DNA from: an uncultured Draconibacterium sp.
GTDB lineage: Bacteria > Bacteroidota > Bacteroidia > Bacteroidales > Prolixibacteraceae
DNA length: 64,000 nucleotides
Assembly (NCBI RefSeq): GCF_963675065.1
Contig: NZ_OY775906.1
Coordinates: 1,156,001-1,220,000 of the forward strand
Direction of reading: 5' to 3'
The notes beneath the pieces were generated by a model. The model did no database searches, was not told the DNA's origin, and was given only the letters and a program-made list of their open reading frames with translations. The translations under genes and the position numbers were made by a program. The stretch's first letter is position 1. Each line of letters begins with the position of its first letter. Positions 55,768 through 64,000 of this stretch are shown here, in pieces.

Positions 55768-57600
55768 ATGAAAAAATATAGTTTAATATTAATAACACTG
55801 GTCTTACTGGCATTTAGCAGTTGCGACGATTTTCTTGACAGACCGTCGCTTACCGAAATGAACGACGAGACCTACTGGACCTCGGAAAACAACCTTCGTT
55901 TGTTTGCCAATGGTTTTTACGAAAATTACTTTGTTGGATATAACTCATCATGGAGTTCGTCTTACACACCACTTCGCAGTTACTATTTCTCCGACGATTT
56001 TACTTCTCGCGGAAAACAGGGCGGTTTTGAGACACAAGCTCCTTCGTCCAGAGCGAGTACAAGTTCAACTCCCAGCATGATGACAACTTATGCGGGGCCA
56101 AGTTGGAACTTCTCGTGGGTAAGAAAATCGAATCTGTTTTTGGACAGAATTGAAAATATGCAAGCCGGTATACTTACCGAAGATGCACAAAACCATTGGA
56201 CTGCTGTTGCCCGCTTTTTCAGAGGATACGAGTACAGCCGCCTTGTAAGTGTATTTGGCGATGTTCCTTACTATGGTAGCGTAATTGCAGACACTGAACT
56301 GGATGTTTTATACAAAGACCGCGATGACCGTACCGAGGTGATGGATAAAGTTTACGAAGACTTTGAATATGTTTTGGCCAACATGAGACTATCGGATGGC
56401 GATGCGCTATATCTTAACCGCTACACCGCTGCCGGATTTATTTCGCGCTTTATGTTGTTCGAAGGAACCTGGCAAAAGTACCACCTGAACAACACGGATA
56501 AAGCCAGCAAATATTTGCAAATGGCTGTTGATGCCGCGGCTATCGTAATGGAATCGGGTAAATACTCTTTTTCAAGCGATTTTCGCTCGCTTTTCGGATC
56601 TCAGGATCTGGCCGGAAACCCCGAAGTTATTATGTACCGCCACTACGATGCAGCACTGGGTGTAACACATACTGTTGCTTCTTATTCGAATATAACAGAA
56701 GGACAAGGTACTGCAGCAAACCTTGCATTGGCAAAAGCATTTATTTGTACCGATGCAAATCCGTACCAGCTTTCTTCGGTTGAAAATGCCGACAAACTGG
56801 ATATTCAAAATATAATTGCTACCCGCGATCCACGTTTTGAAGCCACTTTCTGGGATACTCCAAAGAAAGAATCGGCTACCTTGTTGTATGCCGATAAATT
56901 TATCGACAGAGTTGGCCCAACTTACTATGGTTCAGGTTATCCTCCAATGTACGGTTCGAACACCAATACCAACGATGCTCCGGTTATGCGTTTGGCAGAG
57001 GTTGTTTTAAACTGGATTGAAGCAAAAGCCGAGCTGGCAACTATGGGTGGTGCTGTAGTTACTCAGGCTGATATTGATGCTTCTATCAATGCTATTCGCC
57101 AGCGCCCCTTGGATGATGTTGCAATTGAAAAAGGCATTACACAAACAGCACCGCTATTACTTAGCGCATTGCCCGACGATCCTTCACGTGATGCAGATGT
57201 TCCTGCATTAATATGGGAAATCAGACGCGAACGCCGTATGGAATTCGTATACGAGCACTCTCGTCTGCTCGACATCAAACGTTGGAATAAAATCGACTAC
57301 ATGAAGGCTTCTGAAAATCCGGATATCATGCGTGGTTTATGGATTGATTTTCAGGCAGAATTCCCGGAATGGCTGGTTGCGGAAAAAGAAGGCGTTTTAA
57401 GAGTAGAAAATGAAAATGGAACAATTGTTACCTATGATGGTACAAACGCTGCTGAAATGGTGGGTTATTTTGTTCCTGAAAGTATTGCCGAACGCGACGA
57501 ATTTACCGATCGAGTATATCTTGCTCCAGTAGGAAATGCACAAATCAGTGAATACGCTGACAAAGGCTACACATTGAGTCAAACACCAGGATGGAACTAG
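55768..57600 (+). CDS. SusD-like surface glycan-binding lipoprotein
   Basis: This 610-residue protein has a lipoprotein signal (AFSSC, Cys at about 19) and the RagB/SusD fold, with the N-terminal DDFLDRPSLTEMNDETYW and C-terminal helices ending in IWEIRRERRMEFVYEHSRLLDIKRW. It forms a lid over the SusC barrel and binds the substrate at the cell surface. It is directly coupled to SusC. A terminator lies 25 bases after its stop, so the downstream genes may be expressed at a lower level. Confidence 0.95.
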   Translation: MKKYSLILITLVLLAFSSCDDFLDRPSLTEMNDETYWTSENNLRLFANGFYENYFVGYNSSWSSSYTPLRSYYFSDDFTSRGKQGGFETQAPSSRASTSSTPSMMTTYAGPSWNFSWVRKSNLFLDRIENMQAGILTEDAQNHWTAVARFFRGYEYSRLVSVFGDVPYYGSVIADTELDVLYKDRDDRTEVMDKVYEDFEYVLANMRLSDGDALYLNRYTAAGFISRFMLFEGTWQKYHLNNTDKASKYLQMAVDAAAIVMESGKYSFSSDFRSLFGSQDLAGNPEVIMYRHYDAALGVTHTVASYSNITEGQGTAANLALAKAFICTDANPYQLSSVENADKLDIQNIIATRDPRFEATFWDTPKKESATLLYADKFIDRVGPTYYGSGYPPMYGSNTNTNDAPVMRLAEVVLNWIEAKAELATMGGAVVTQADIDASINAIRQRPLDDVAIEKGITQTAPLLLSALPDDPSRDADVPALIWEIRRERRMEFVYEHSRLLDIKRWNKIDYMKASENPDIMRGLWIDFQAEFPEWLVAEKEGVLRVENENGTIVTYDGTNAAEMVGYFVPESIAERDEFTDRVYLAPVGNAQISEYADKGYTLSQTPGWN

Positions 57601-57624
57601 AAATATAGCCTGGACAAATACTTT

Positions 57625-57662
57625 AGAGGCTGCTTTATATTATATCGCAGCCTCTTTTTTTT
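57625..57662 (+). terminator. Terminator between susD-like and namZ-like genes
   Basis: AGAGGCTGC (57625-57633) and GCAGCCTCT (57647-57655) form a perfect 9-bp stem with a 13-base loop, followed by T residues to 57662. The next gene starts 21 bases later, so partial read-through or a separate promoter is needed for it. Confidence 0.85.
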
Positions 57663-57682
57663 AATCAATAAAATTATCTGGA

Positions 57683-58867
57683 ATGAAACAGTATGTAATA
57701 TCAGGTCTATTTCTTCTTTCGTACATCCTTATTACCGGATGCGCCGGTACGACTAAAACTTCGCCACAGGAGGTAGTTGTTGGTGCCAAGCTCACAGATT
57801 CGTATCTCCCGCTGCTCGAAAATAAAAACGTTGGGTTGGTTATCAATCAAACCTCGGTTATTGATTCTATCCACCTTATCGATTATCTCTTTAACAAGGG
57901 GGTTGCCATAAAAGGTATTTATGCGCCGGAACATGGCTATAAAGGCAACGTAGAACGCGGGAAGCACGTTGATGGAACAACTGATCCGGATACCGGAATT
58001 CCAGTACACTCGTTGTATGGCAAGCACCGTAAACCTACACCTGAAATACTGGAAGGTATTGACGTGATAGTTTTTGATATGCAGGATGTTGGTGTTCGCT
58101 TCTTTACTTATATCAACACAATGACCAGAGTAATGGAAGCGTCAGCTGAAAATGGTATAAAAGTTATCGTTCTCGATCGTCCTAATCCTCTTGGATATTA
58201 CGTTGATGGCCCGGTGTTAAGGCCTGGTTTTGAAAGCGGAATAGGCTTATACCCAATTCCGGTTATTCACGGAATGACGGTTGGTGAATATGCCCAAATG
58301 GTGAATAGCGAGGGTTGGCTAAAAGACGGTATTCAATGCGATTTGGAAGTGGTTAAAATGGAAAACTATACCCACGAAACCAAATACCAGCTTCCGGTAC
58401 TTCCCTCTCCCAACCTGGCCGATATGAAATCGATTTATCTGTACCCTTCTATCTGTTTGTTCGAGGGGGCCGATGTAAACGAAGGCCGGGGAACAGATAC
58501 CCCTTTTCAGGTATTCGGTGCGCCTTATTACACACCAAAAGATGTTTCGTATGTTCCTGAATCGATTCCGGTTCTGGCACTGCATCCAAAGTTTGAAGGC
58601 GAAACCTGTTATGGCTACGATCTGTCGGGAACGCCGTTGGCCGAGCTTCAAAACATAAAACAGCTTGAAATAAAATACCTAATCGATTTTTACAATAAAT
58701 CGGATGACAAGGAGAATTTCTTTACGCCGTTTTTCGATAAGCTGGCAGGAACCGACCAATTACGAAAGCAAATTATTGCAGGACTTAGTGAAGAAGAAAT
58801 TCGCGAGTCGTGGCAAGCGGATCTCGAGAACTTTAAGCAAATGCGTAAAAAATACTTATTATATTAA
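57683..58867 (+). CDS. namZ: NamZ-family (DUF1343/GH171) exo-beta-N-acetylmuramidase lipoprotein
   Basis: This 394-residue protein has a lipobox (ILITGC, Cys at about 20) and the DUF1343 pattern: VGLVINQTS, YAPEHGYKG, SLYGKHRKPT, MQDVGVRFFTYI, VLDRPNPLG, and EGRGTDTPFQVFGAP. The B. subtilis member (YbbC/NamZ) releases N-acetylmuramic acid from the non-reducing end of muropeptides. Length fits. It lies downstream of SusCD and the NagZ-AmiE fusion, so GlcNAc, MurNAc and peptide removal are all encoded in one locus. Family is certain; the substrate is inferred. Confidence 0.9.
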   Translation: MKQYVISGLFLLSYILITGCAGTTKTSPQEVVVGAKLTDSYLPLLENKNVGLVINQTSVIDSIHLIDYLFNKGVAIKGIYAPEHGYKGNVERGKHVDGTTDPDTGIPVHSLYGKHRKPTPEILEGIDVIVFDMQDVGVRFFTYINTMTRVMEASAENGIKVIVLDRPNPLGYYVDGPVLRPGFESGIGLYPIPVIHGMTVGEYAQMVNSEGWLKDGIQCDLEVVKMENYTHETKYQLPVLPSPNLADMKSIYLYPSICLFEGADVNEGRGTDTPFQVFGAPYYTPKDVSYVPESIPVLALHPKFEGETCYGYDLSGTPLAELQNIKQLEIKYLIDFYNKSDDKENFFTPFFDKLAGTDQLRKQIIAGLSEEEIRESWQADLENFKQMRKKYLLY

Positions 58868-58885
58868 GCCAAAGAAAACAATTTT

Positions 58886-60730
58886 ATGATGAAGAAAACA
58901 CTTTTTCTGGTAAGCTTATTTCTTTTGTTAGTGCCCTTTGCACGGGCACAGCAAGTCTGCTTTGCCCATATTACCGACACCCATGTTGGCGGAAGTACAG
59001 GAGCAGAAGACTTGGTGCGAACAGTAAACGATATCAACAGTCAAGCCAACATCAACTTTGTTATTTTGTCGGGCGACGTAACTGAATTTGGCTCCGATGA
59101 AGAACTAAACGAAGCAAAATCGATCCTAACAAAATTAAATAAACCGTGGTATGTTGTTCCCGGCAATCACGATTCAAAATGGTCGGAAAGTGGCAACAAC
59201 AGTTTTGTCCGCATTTTCGGGTACGAGGAGTTTTCATTCGAAGCCGGCGGTTACCTGTTTATTGGAACAGCCAGCGGGCCAAACATGCGAATGGCTCCCG
59301 GGCTGGTTCCGCACGAACAGATCGTGTATCTCGATTCGGTTTTACAGAACATGAAAGATCCTGAACAGCCCATTATTTTTGTTAACCATTATCCGCTCGA
59401 CAATTCACTGTCGAACTGGTACAAAATCATCGACCTGCTAAAAACACGCAACATTCAGGCTGATTTGCTGGGACACGGACACAGCAACAAATTATTCGAT
59501 TTTGAGGGAATTCCGGGTGTAATGGGAAGATCGAACCTAAGAGCGAAAAACGAAATTGGCGGGTATAACATTGTTACCATCAAGCAGGATACGATGTACT
59601 ACGCCGAGCGTACTCCGGGAGTAGAAACACACGAAACGTGGAGTAAAATTCCACTCATAAATCATCAGTTCAGTGACAAAGAAAACAACTACCCACGCCC
59701 CGATTATTCGCTTAATCAGAATTATCCGGAAATCACAAAGGTCTGGGAACTTCAGGATGTTAGCGATATTGGGACAGGATTAGCCAGCAAAAACGGAATT
59801 ACCGTATACGGAAATGCCGCAGGTGCCATTATTTCAGTGGATGAAAACAGTGGCGATTACCTTTGGCAGTTCCAAACAAAGGGAAAAATATACTCCACTC
59901 CAGCCATCGCCAAAGATAAGGTAGTTTGTGCTTCAACCGATAATAACATCTACTGTCTGAACCTGAATACAGGGCAGAAAGAATGGAGTTTCCCAACCGG
60001 AAAATCAATTGTTGCCTCACCTGTCATTCACAAAAATTCGGTTTTCATCGGGTCTTCTGAAGGGATTTTTCGTTCCATCGATCTAAAATCGGGTGAACTG
60101 AACTGGGCATTTACCGAGGTGAATAATTTTGTTGAAAGCAAACCTCTTGTTTACCAGGGCACGGTTTATTTTGGCTCGTGGGGAAATACTTTTTATGCCC
60201 TGAACAGTAAAACCGGAAAGCTGGTGTGGAAACGCGAGAAATACAGTAACCGGATGTTATCGCCGGCAGCAGTTTGGCCGGTAGCCGCCAACGGAAAGAT
60301 ATTTATTGTGGCCCCCGATCGTTACATGACAGCCCTCGACTCTAAAAACGGAGAAGAAATCTGGCATTCGAAAGAATATTCCTGCCGCGAATCAATTGGC
60401 ATTTCCAACGACGGGAAACTGGTTTACATTAAAAATATGACCGAAGGAAATGTTGATGCTTTCTACACTTCTGCCAACGAACAAAAGCTGGCATGGGAAT
60501 GCAATGCAGAGCTGGGATACGAAATCGCTCCCTCGCCGATTACCGAGGCCGGAAACCTCGTATTTGTTCCTACCACCGAAGGAATTGTTTGTGCCATTAA
60601 CAAAACAACGCACCAGGTAGCCTGGAAATACAAACTATCAAATGCACTGGTCAACCACATTCTCCCCATAGATAACCAACGTATATTGGTTTCATTACTC
60701 GACGGGAAAGTTGTGTGTTTAAAATACTAA
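58886..60730 (+). CDS. Exported metallophosphoesterase fused to a PQQ-like beta-propeller
   Basis: This 614-residue protein has a signal peptide (about 1-21) and a calcineurin-type phosphoesterase domain (about 24-255): DTH at 31-33, GD64 in SGDVTEFG, GNHD, VNHYPLD and GHGHS. The C-terminal half (about 285-614) consists of PQQ-like propeller blades (KIYSTPAIAKDKVVCAST, NNIYCLNLNTGQKEWSF). It probably removes phosphate from a cell-surface or imported phospho-compound, for example sugar phosphates of teichoic acids or muropeptides, but this is inference. It follows the NamZ-like gene by 18 bases. Confidence 0.87.
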   Translation: MMKKTLFLVSLFLLLVPFARAQQVCFAHITDTHVGGSTGAEDLVRTVNDINSQANINFVILSGDVTEFGSDEELNEAKSILTKLNKPWYVVPGNHDSKWSESGNNSFVRIFGYEEFSFEAGGYLFIGTASGPNMRMAPGLVPHEQIVYLDSVLQNMKDPEQPIIFVNHYPLDNSLSNWYKIIDLLKTRNIQADLLGHGHSNKLFDFEGIPGVMGRSNLRAKNEIGGYNIVTIKQDTMYYAERTPGVETHETWSKIPLINHQFSDKENNYPRPDYSLNQNYPEITKVWELQDVSDIGTGLASKNGITVYGNAAGAIISVDENSGDYLWQFQTKGKIYSTPAIAKDKVVCASTDNNIYCLNLNTGQKEWSFPTGKSIVASPVIHKNSVFIGSSEGIFRSIDLKSGELNWAFTEVNNFVESKPLVYQGTVYFGSWGNTFYALNSKTGKLVWKREKYSNRMLSPAAVWPVAANGKIFIVAPDRYMTALDSKNGEEIWHSKEYSCRESIGISNDGKLVYIKNMTEGNVDAFYTSANEQKLAWECNAELGYEIAPSPITEAGNLVFVPTTEGIVCAINKTTHQVAWKYKLSNALVNHILPIDNQRILVSLLDGKVVCLKY

Positions 60731-61254
60731 AACATTAAACATCCATACTGTGGTGTAATGCACAAATAAACGACAATACATAAATTTTCCACCGGCTCTA
60801 TAAACCAATCAGCCGATAATCAAAAAATCCCGCAATTACCAATAATTAACCTGGCAATTGCGGGATTTCATTTTGCTATTAAATAGCGAGTTCCCTCTTC
60901 AATCCATGTTAACACTATCTATTCGCGATCGAACAAAAATATATAATCGCGATGGACCGGTATCAGAAAACCTCATTTCTTAAGTGTGTAAAAATACTCA
61001 GCCCTGTTGTGTTACCTTGTTATCGCCATTATACTGTTTAAGAACAAACATGAATAACCATTTTGAAATACACTTTTCATGTAACTCATTTTATATCAAC
61101 TTAAAATGCCCACACGCGCATTTTACCTGTTAAAAATTATATTTTTACTGTAAATATTATTCGTTTTAAATTAAGAAATACCTTGACCGACTAGCTTATT
61201 CAAAAAAAGTTTGCCGAAACCAGCTATTAAAGACCAAAACAATTACGTACACTT
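60731..61254. other. Intergenic region upstream of the GH2 gene
   Basis: This 524-base stretch holds the terminator at 60825-60875 and an AT-rich palindrome TAAAAAT-TAT-ATTTTTA (61131-61147). TGTAAAAATAC near 60988 partly resembles an arm of the 47966-47997 palindrome. No gene is supported, and the gap suggests the GH2 gene has its own promoter. Confidence 0.4.
60825..60875 (+). terminator. Terminator after the phosphoesterase gene
   Basis: AAATCCCGCAATT (60825-60837) and AATTGCGGGATTT (60856-60868) form a perfect 13-bp stem with an 18-base loop, followed by CATTTTG. It ends the operon from the NamZ-like gene or from the NagX-like gene. Confidence 0.8.
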
Positions 61255-64000
61255 ATGAAACAAATACTCTTGCTCATTTCAATTTCTCTGTTTGCGTTTC
61301 TTCCGGGCTTTACCCAAAATACCGAAATCGTATACCTGTCGGGTACCGATGCCGACAATACTGTTGAATGGAACTTTTTATGCACTGATGGAAGAAACAG
61401 CGATGAATGGTCTAAAATACCGGTTCCATCAAACTGGGAGTTACAGGGTTTTGGAACCTACAACTATGGCCACGACTGGACCAACGAAGATATTAAGCTG
61501 GGTAAAGAACACGGCTTGTATAAACACGAGTTTGAAGTGCCACGCAGCTGGAAAGGTAAAACCATCAACATAGTTTTTGACGGTTCAATGACCGACACAC
61601 AAGTAAAAGTGAATGGCAAATCGGCCGGAGAAATCCATCAGGGAGGTTTCTATCGATTTAAATACGATATCAGCAAATTTTTAGAATACGGCCAAACCAA
61701 CCTACTTGAGGTGGATGTTGCCAAACATTCGGCCAATGAATCGATAAACCGTGCCGAGCGCCAGGCCGACTTCTGGATCTTCGGTGGAATTTATCGTCCG
61801 GTTTTCCTTGAAGTACTTCCTGAAATTCATATGAGCCGCACCGCCATTGATCCAAAAGCCGATGGTTCTTTCAACGTTCTTATCAACCTGAATGAATCAA
61901 AATCAGATTATTCAGCCACGGTTGAATTATTTGATTTGGAAGGCAACGAAATAGGATTGCCTGTTTATTCAACCATTGAGAAAGGAAACAAAGAAGCCTG
62001 GATATCGGGAAAATTTGAAAATGTTAAAGCATGGAATCCGGAGTGGCCCACTTTGTACAATATGAAGATTTCGATAAAAAAAGGAATTACTGTTTTGCAC
62101 GAAGTTACCGAGCGAATTGGATTTAGAACAGTTGAATTACGCAAACACGATGGCTTTTACGTTAATGGCGAGAAAGTTATTTTTAAAGGCGTAAACCGAC
62201 ACTCTTTCTGGCCCGGAACCGGCCGCGCACTTAGCGACAGAAATCATATCATGGACATTGAGCTGATGAAAGAAATGAACATGAATGCTGTTCGTTGTTC
62301 GCACTACCCTCCCGATAAACGTTATCTGGATCTTTGCGATTCGATGGGACTTTTTGTGCTCGATGAAGTTACCGGCTGGCAGCAAGGATACGATACCATT
62401 GTTGGCCCGAAACTGATTAAAGAAACTATTTTAAAAGACGAAAACCACCCGAGCGTTGTAATCTTTGACCATGGGAATGAAGGTGGTTGGGATTTCCGAA
62501 ACGAAAAAACCTTCCATGAATACGACATTCAGAAACGCCCGATAATTTACCCGTGGTTATTGCGAAACGGTGTTGATACGCACCATTATCCCGATTTTAA
62601 ATACGCCATTGGACGGTATATTTATGGCAACGATCCATTTATGCCAACTGAATTTCTCCATGGATTGTACGACGGTGGTCATGGTGCCGGGCTGGAAGAT
62701 TTCTGGCGAAACTACCAAACTTCGCCCTTACATGCCGGTGGGTTTTTATGGGTTTTTGCTGACGAAGCTATTTTGCGCACTGATAAACCGGGAACCGTTT
62801 TTGATAGCGACGGCAACCACGCTCCTGATGGAATTTTGGGGCCTCACCGCGAAAAAGAAGGGAGTTTTTATACCATCAAAGAAATCTGGTCGCCGGTGCA
62901 GGTTGAGCCCGTTGCAATAGTTAGAAACTGGAACGGAAGACTGTTTCTGTCAAACAAGTACATCTATACCAACCTTAATCAGTGCACATTTAAGTGGGAA
63001 GCTGTTAAATCGGCTATGAATCCGAATGATGACAAACAACTTGGTTCAGGTACCGTTAAAAGTCCTGATGCCAAACCGGGTGAAAAGGCCCGGGTAGAAA
63101 TTGATTTGAACAACGTACTTCAGAGCGCTGATTTATTCCGATTCACTGCCATCGATCCGCATGGAAAGGAACTTTACACCTGGAGCTGGCCGGTAATTCA
63201 GCCAAAAGACAAAGCAAAAGAAATGCTGGCCGAATTCAACACCGGAAGTTCTGAGATTTCAATACAGGAAACCGAGGAAGCAGTAACTGCTTCTGTAGCC
63301 GATGTGGTAATTGAATTCAGCAAAACCGACGGAACGTTATTATCAGTGAAAAACAGCAAAGGAAATGTATCGTTTACTGGCGGACCGGTTGCTGCAGGAG
63401 TTGAATACGAAGTTACCGGAACAGAATGGAAAATGAATGAAAATGGTAGTTTTCAATTTGAAATTACTACCAAAACATATCCACGTAAAATGATCTGGAC
63501 ACTGGAGAAAAGTGGTTTATTAAAACTAGTTGCCCATCCGCTTCGCGACAGAATTGTTGATGTTGATTTTGTGGGGATATCATTTAACTATCCGGAAAAC
63601 AAATGTACCGGAGTAAAATGGATGGGAAGCGGCCCTTACCGTGTTTGGAAAAACCGCTTAAAAGGTAACGGAATTGGGGTTTGGGAGAAAGAATACAACA
63701 ATACCATTACCGGCGAAAGTTTTAACAACCTGGTATATCCTGAGTTTAAGGGGTACCACGGGAACTTGTTCTGGACAATATTAGAAACCACCGAAAGCCC
63801 GATTACTATTATTTCGGAAACACCAAACCTGTATTATCAGTTGTTTAAACCGGGCAAACCACAACAAGTGGCCGGCGGCACCTATCCGGCATTTCCGGAA
63901 GGTGATATCTCATTCTTATACGAAATCCCGGCTATCGGCACCAAGTTTCTTCAAATAGACAAGTTAGGACCGACTGCCCAAAAAGGAAGTTTCTCTGAAC
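61255..64000 (+). CDS. Glycoside hydrolase family 2 enzyme (beta-galactosidase/glucuronidase type), partial
   Basis: The frame opens at the ATG at 61255 and stays open for at least 915 codons to the window end, so the C-terminus is missing. A signal peptide (about 1-19) is followed by the GH2 sugar-binding domain (VPSNWELQGFGTYNYG), an immunoglobulin-like domain, and the TIM-barrel with acid/base E409 (HGNEGG) and nucleophile E466 (PTEFLHG). The KGVNRHSFWPGTGR motif at about 310-325 is typical of GH2. Activity could be beta-galactosidase, glucuronidase or mannosidase. It stands downstream of the murein-type locus after a terminator, and may belong to a second locus. Confidence 0.88.
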   Translation, partial: MKQILLLISISLFAFLPGFTQNTEIVYLSGTDADNTVEWNFLCTDGRNSDEWSKIPVPSNWELQGFGTYNYGHDWTNEDIKLGKEHGLYKHEFEVPRSWKGKTINIVFDGSMTDTQVKVNGKSAGEIHQGGFYRFKYDISKFLEYGQTNLLEVDVAKHSANESINRAERQADFWIFGGIYRPVFLEVLPEIHMSRTAIDPKADGSFNVLINLNESKSDYSATVELFDLEGNEIGLPVYSTIEKGNKEAWISGKFENVKAWNPEWPTLYNMKISIKKGITVLHEVTERIGFRTVELRKHDGFYVNGEKVIFKGVNRHSFWPGTGRALSDRNHIMDIELMKEMNMNAVRCSHYPPDKRYLDLCDSMGLFVLDEVTGWQQGYDTIVGPKLIKETILKDENHPSVVIFDHGNEGGWDFRNEKTFHEYDIQKRPIIYPWLLRNGVDTHHYPDFKYAIGRYIYGNDPFMPTEFLHGLYDGGHGAGLEDFWRNYQTSPLHAGGFLWVFADEAILRTDKPGTVFDSDGNHAPDGILGPHREKEGSFYTIKEIWSPVQVEPVAIVRNWNGRLFLSNKYIYTNLNQCTFKWEAVKSAMNPNDDKQLGSGTVKSPDAKPGEKARVEIDLNNVLQSADLFRFTAIDPHGKELYTWSWPVIQPKDKAKEMLAEFNTGSSEISIQETEEAVTASVADVVIEFSKTDGTLLSVKNSKGNVSFTGGPVAAGVEYEVTGTEWKMNENGSFQFEITTKTYPRKMIWTLEKSGLLKLVAHPLRDRIVDVDFVGISFNYPENKCTGVKWMGSGPYRVWKNRLKGNGIGVWEKEYNNTITGESFNNLVYPEFKGYHGNLFWTILETTESPITIISETPNLYYQLFKPGKPQQVAGGTYPAFPEGDISFLYEIPAIGTKFLQIDKLGPTAQKGSFSE

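Overview
The window looks like chromosome of a Bacteroidota bacterium, most likely of order Bacteroidia (a Marinilabiliales/Prolixibacteraceae-like marine or sediment organism; this is inference from gene content, not from a marker gene). The signs are SusC/SusD pairs, a hybrid two-component regulator with a propeller sensor, a type IX secretion tail on a giant protease, promoters of the Bacteroidota form TTTG-N19-TAnnTTTG, a tmRNA tag ending NYALAA, and near absence of Shine-Dalgarno sequences except in front of rpsR and rplI.

Layout. 0-5.5 kb (minus strand): a zinc sorbitol-type dehydrogenase, a MATE exporter and a TonB-dependent receptor, with a stray plus-strand terminator at 1649-1682. 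5.9-9.5 kb: a three-gene biotin-dependent acyl-CoA carboxylase operon (biotin carboxylase, biotin carrier, carboxyltransferase), probably propionyl-CoA carboxylase. 9.7-10.95 kb: rpsF-rpsR-rplI with a clear promoter and terminator. 11-19 kb: a LuxR-type regulator with a degenerate receiver, a lipoprotein, and a 1931-residue secreted subtilisin-like protein with eleven tandem 222-bp repeats. 19-25.5 kb: a small membrane protein with an apparent frameshift in its signal peptide, a secreted peroxiredoxin, an ArnT-like glycosyltransferase, a GHMP sugar kinase plus GalU-type pyrophosphorylase pair, and an O-acetyltransferase.

25.6-42.4 kb is an accessory patch, almost all on the minus strand: small enzymes, lipoproteins, an MFS exporter coupled to a TolB-TPR-AraC regulator, a serine hydrolase, an alpha/beta hydrolase, an ECF-like sigma factor with a membrane partner, and an AhpD/NTF2/AraC operon. 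It carries at least four decayed gene pieces: a serine-hydrolase remnant, two AraC remnants and a frameshifted Crp/Fnr gene. The patch ends at the tmRNA gene ssrA (42864-43260).

43.5-64 kb is a polysaccharide-utilisation-type locus. A 1304-residue hybrid sensor/regulator is divergent from an operon that begins with a NagX-like membrane acyltransferase, followed by a NagZ-type GH3 fused to an AmiE-like serine hydrolase, SusC, SusD, a NamZ (DUF1343/GH171) family protein, a metallophosphoesterase-PQQ propeller protein, and a GH2 enzyme cut by the window end. NagZ, AmiE and NamZ are together the murein-recycling set known from Bacillus subtilis, so I infer that this locus imports and takes apart peptidoglycan fragments. 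A 32-bp near-perfect palindrome lies just upstream of the operon promoter. This locus is the most interesting system in the window.
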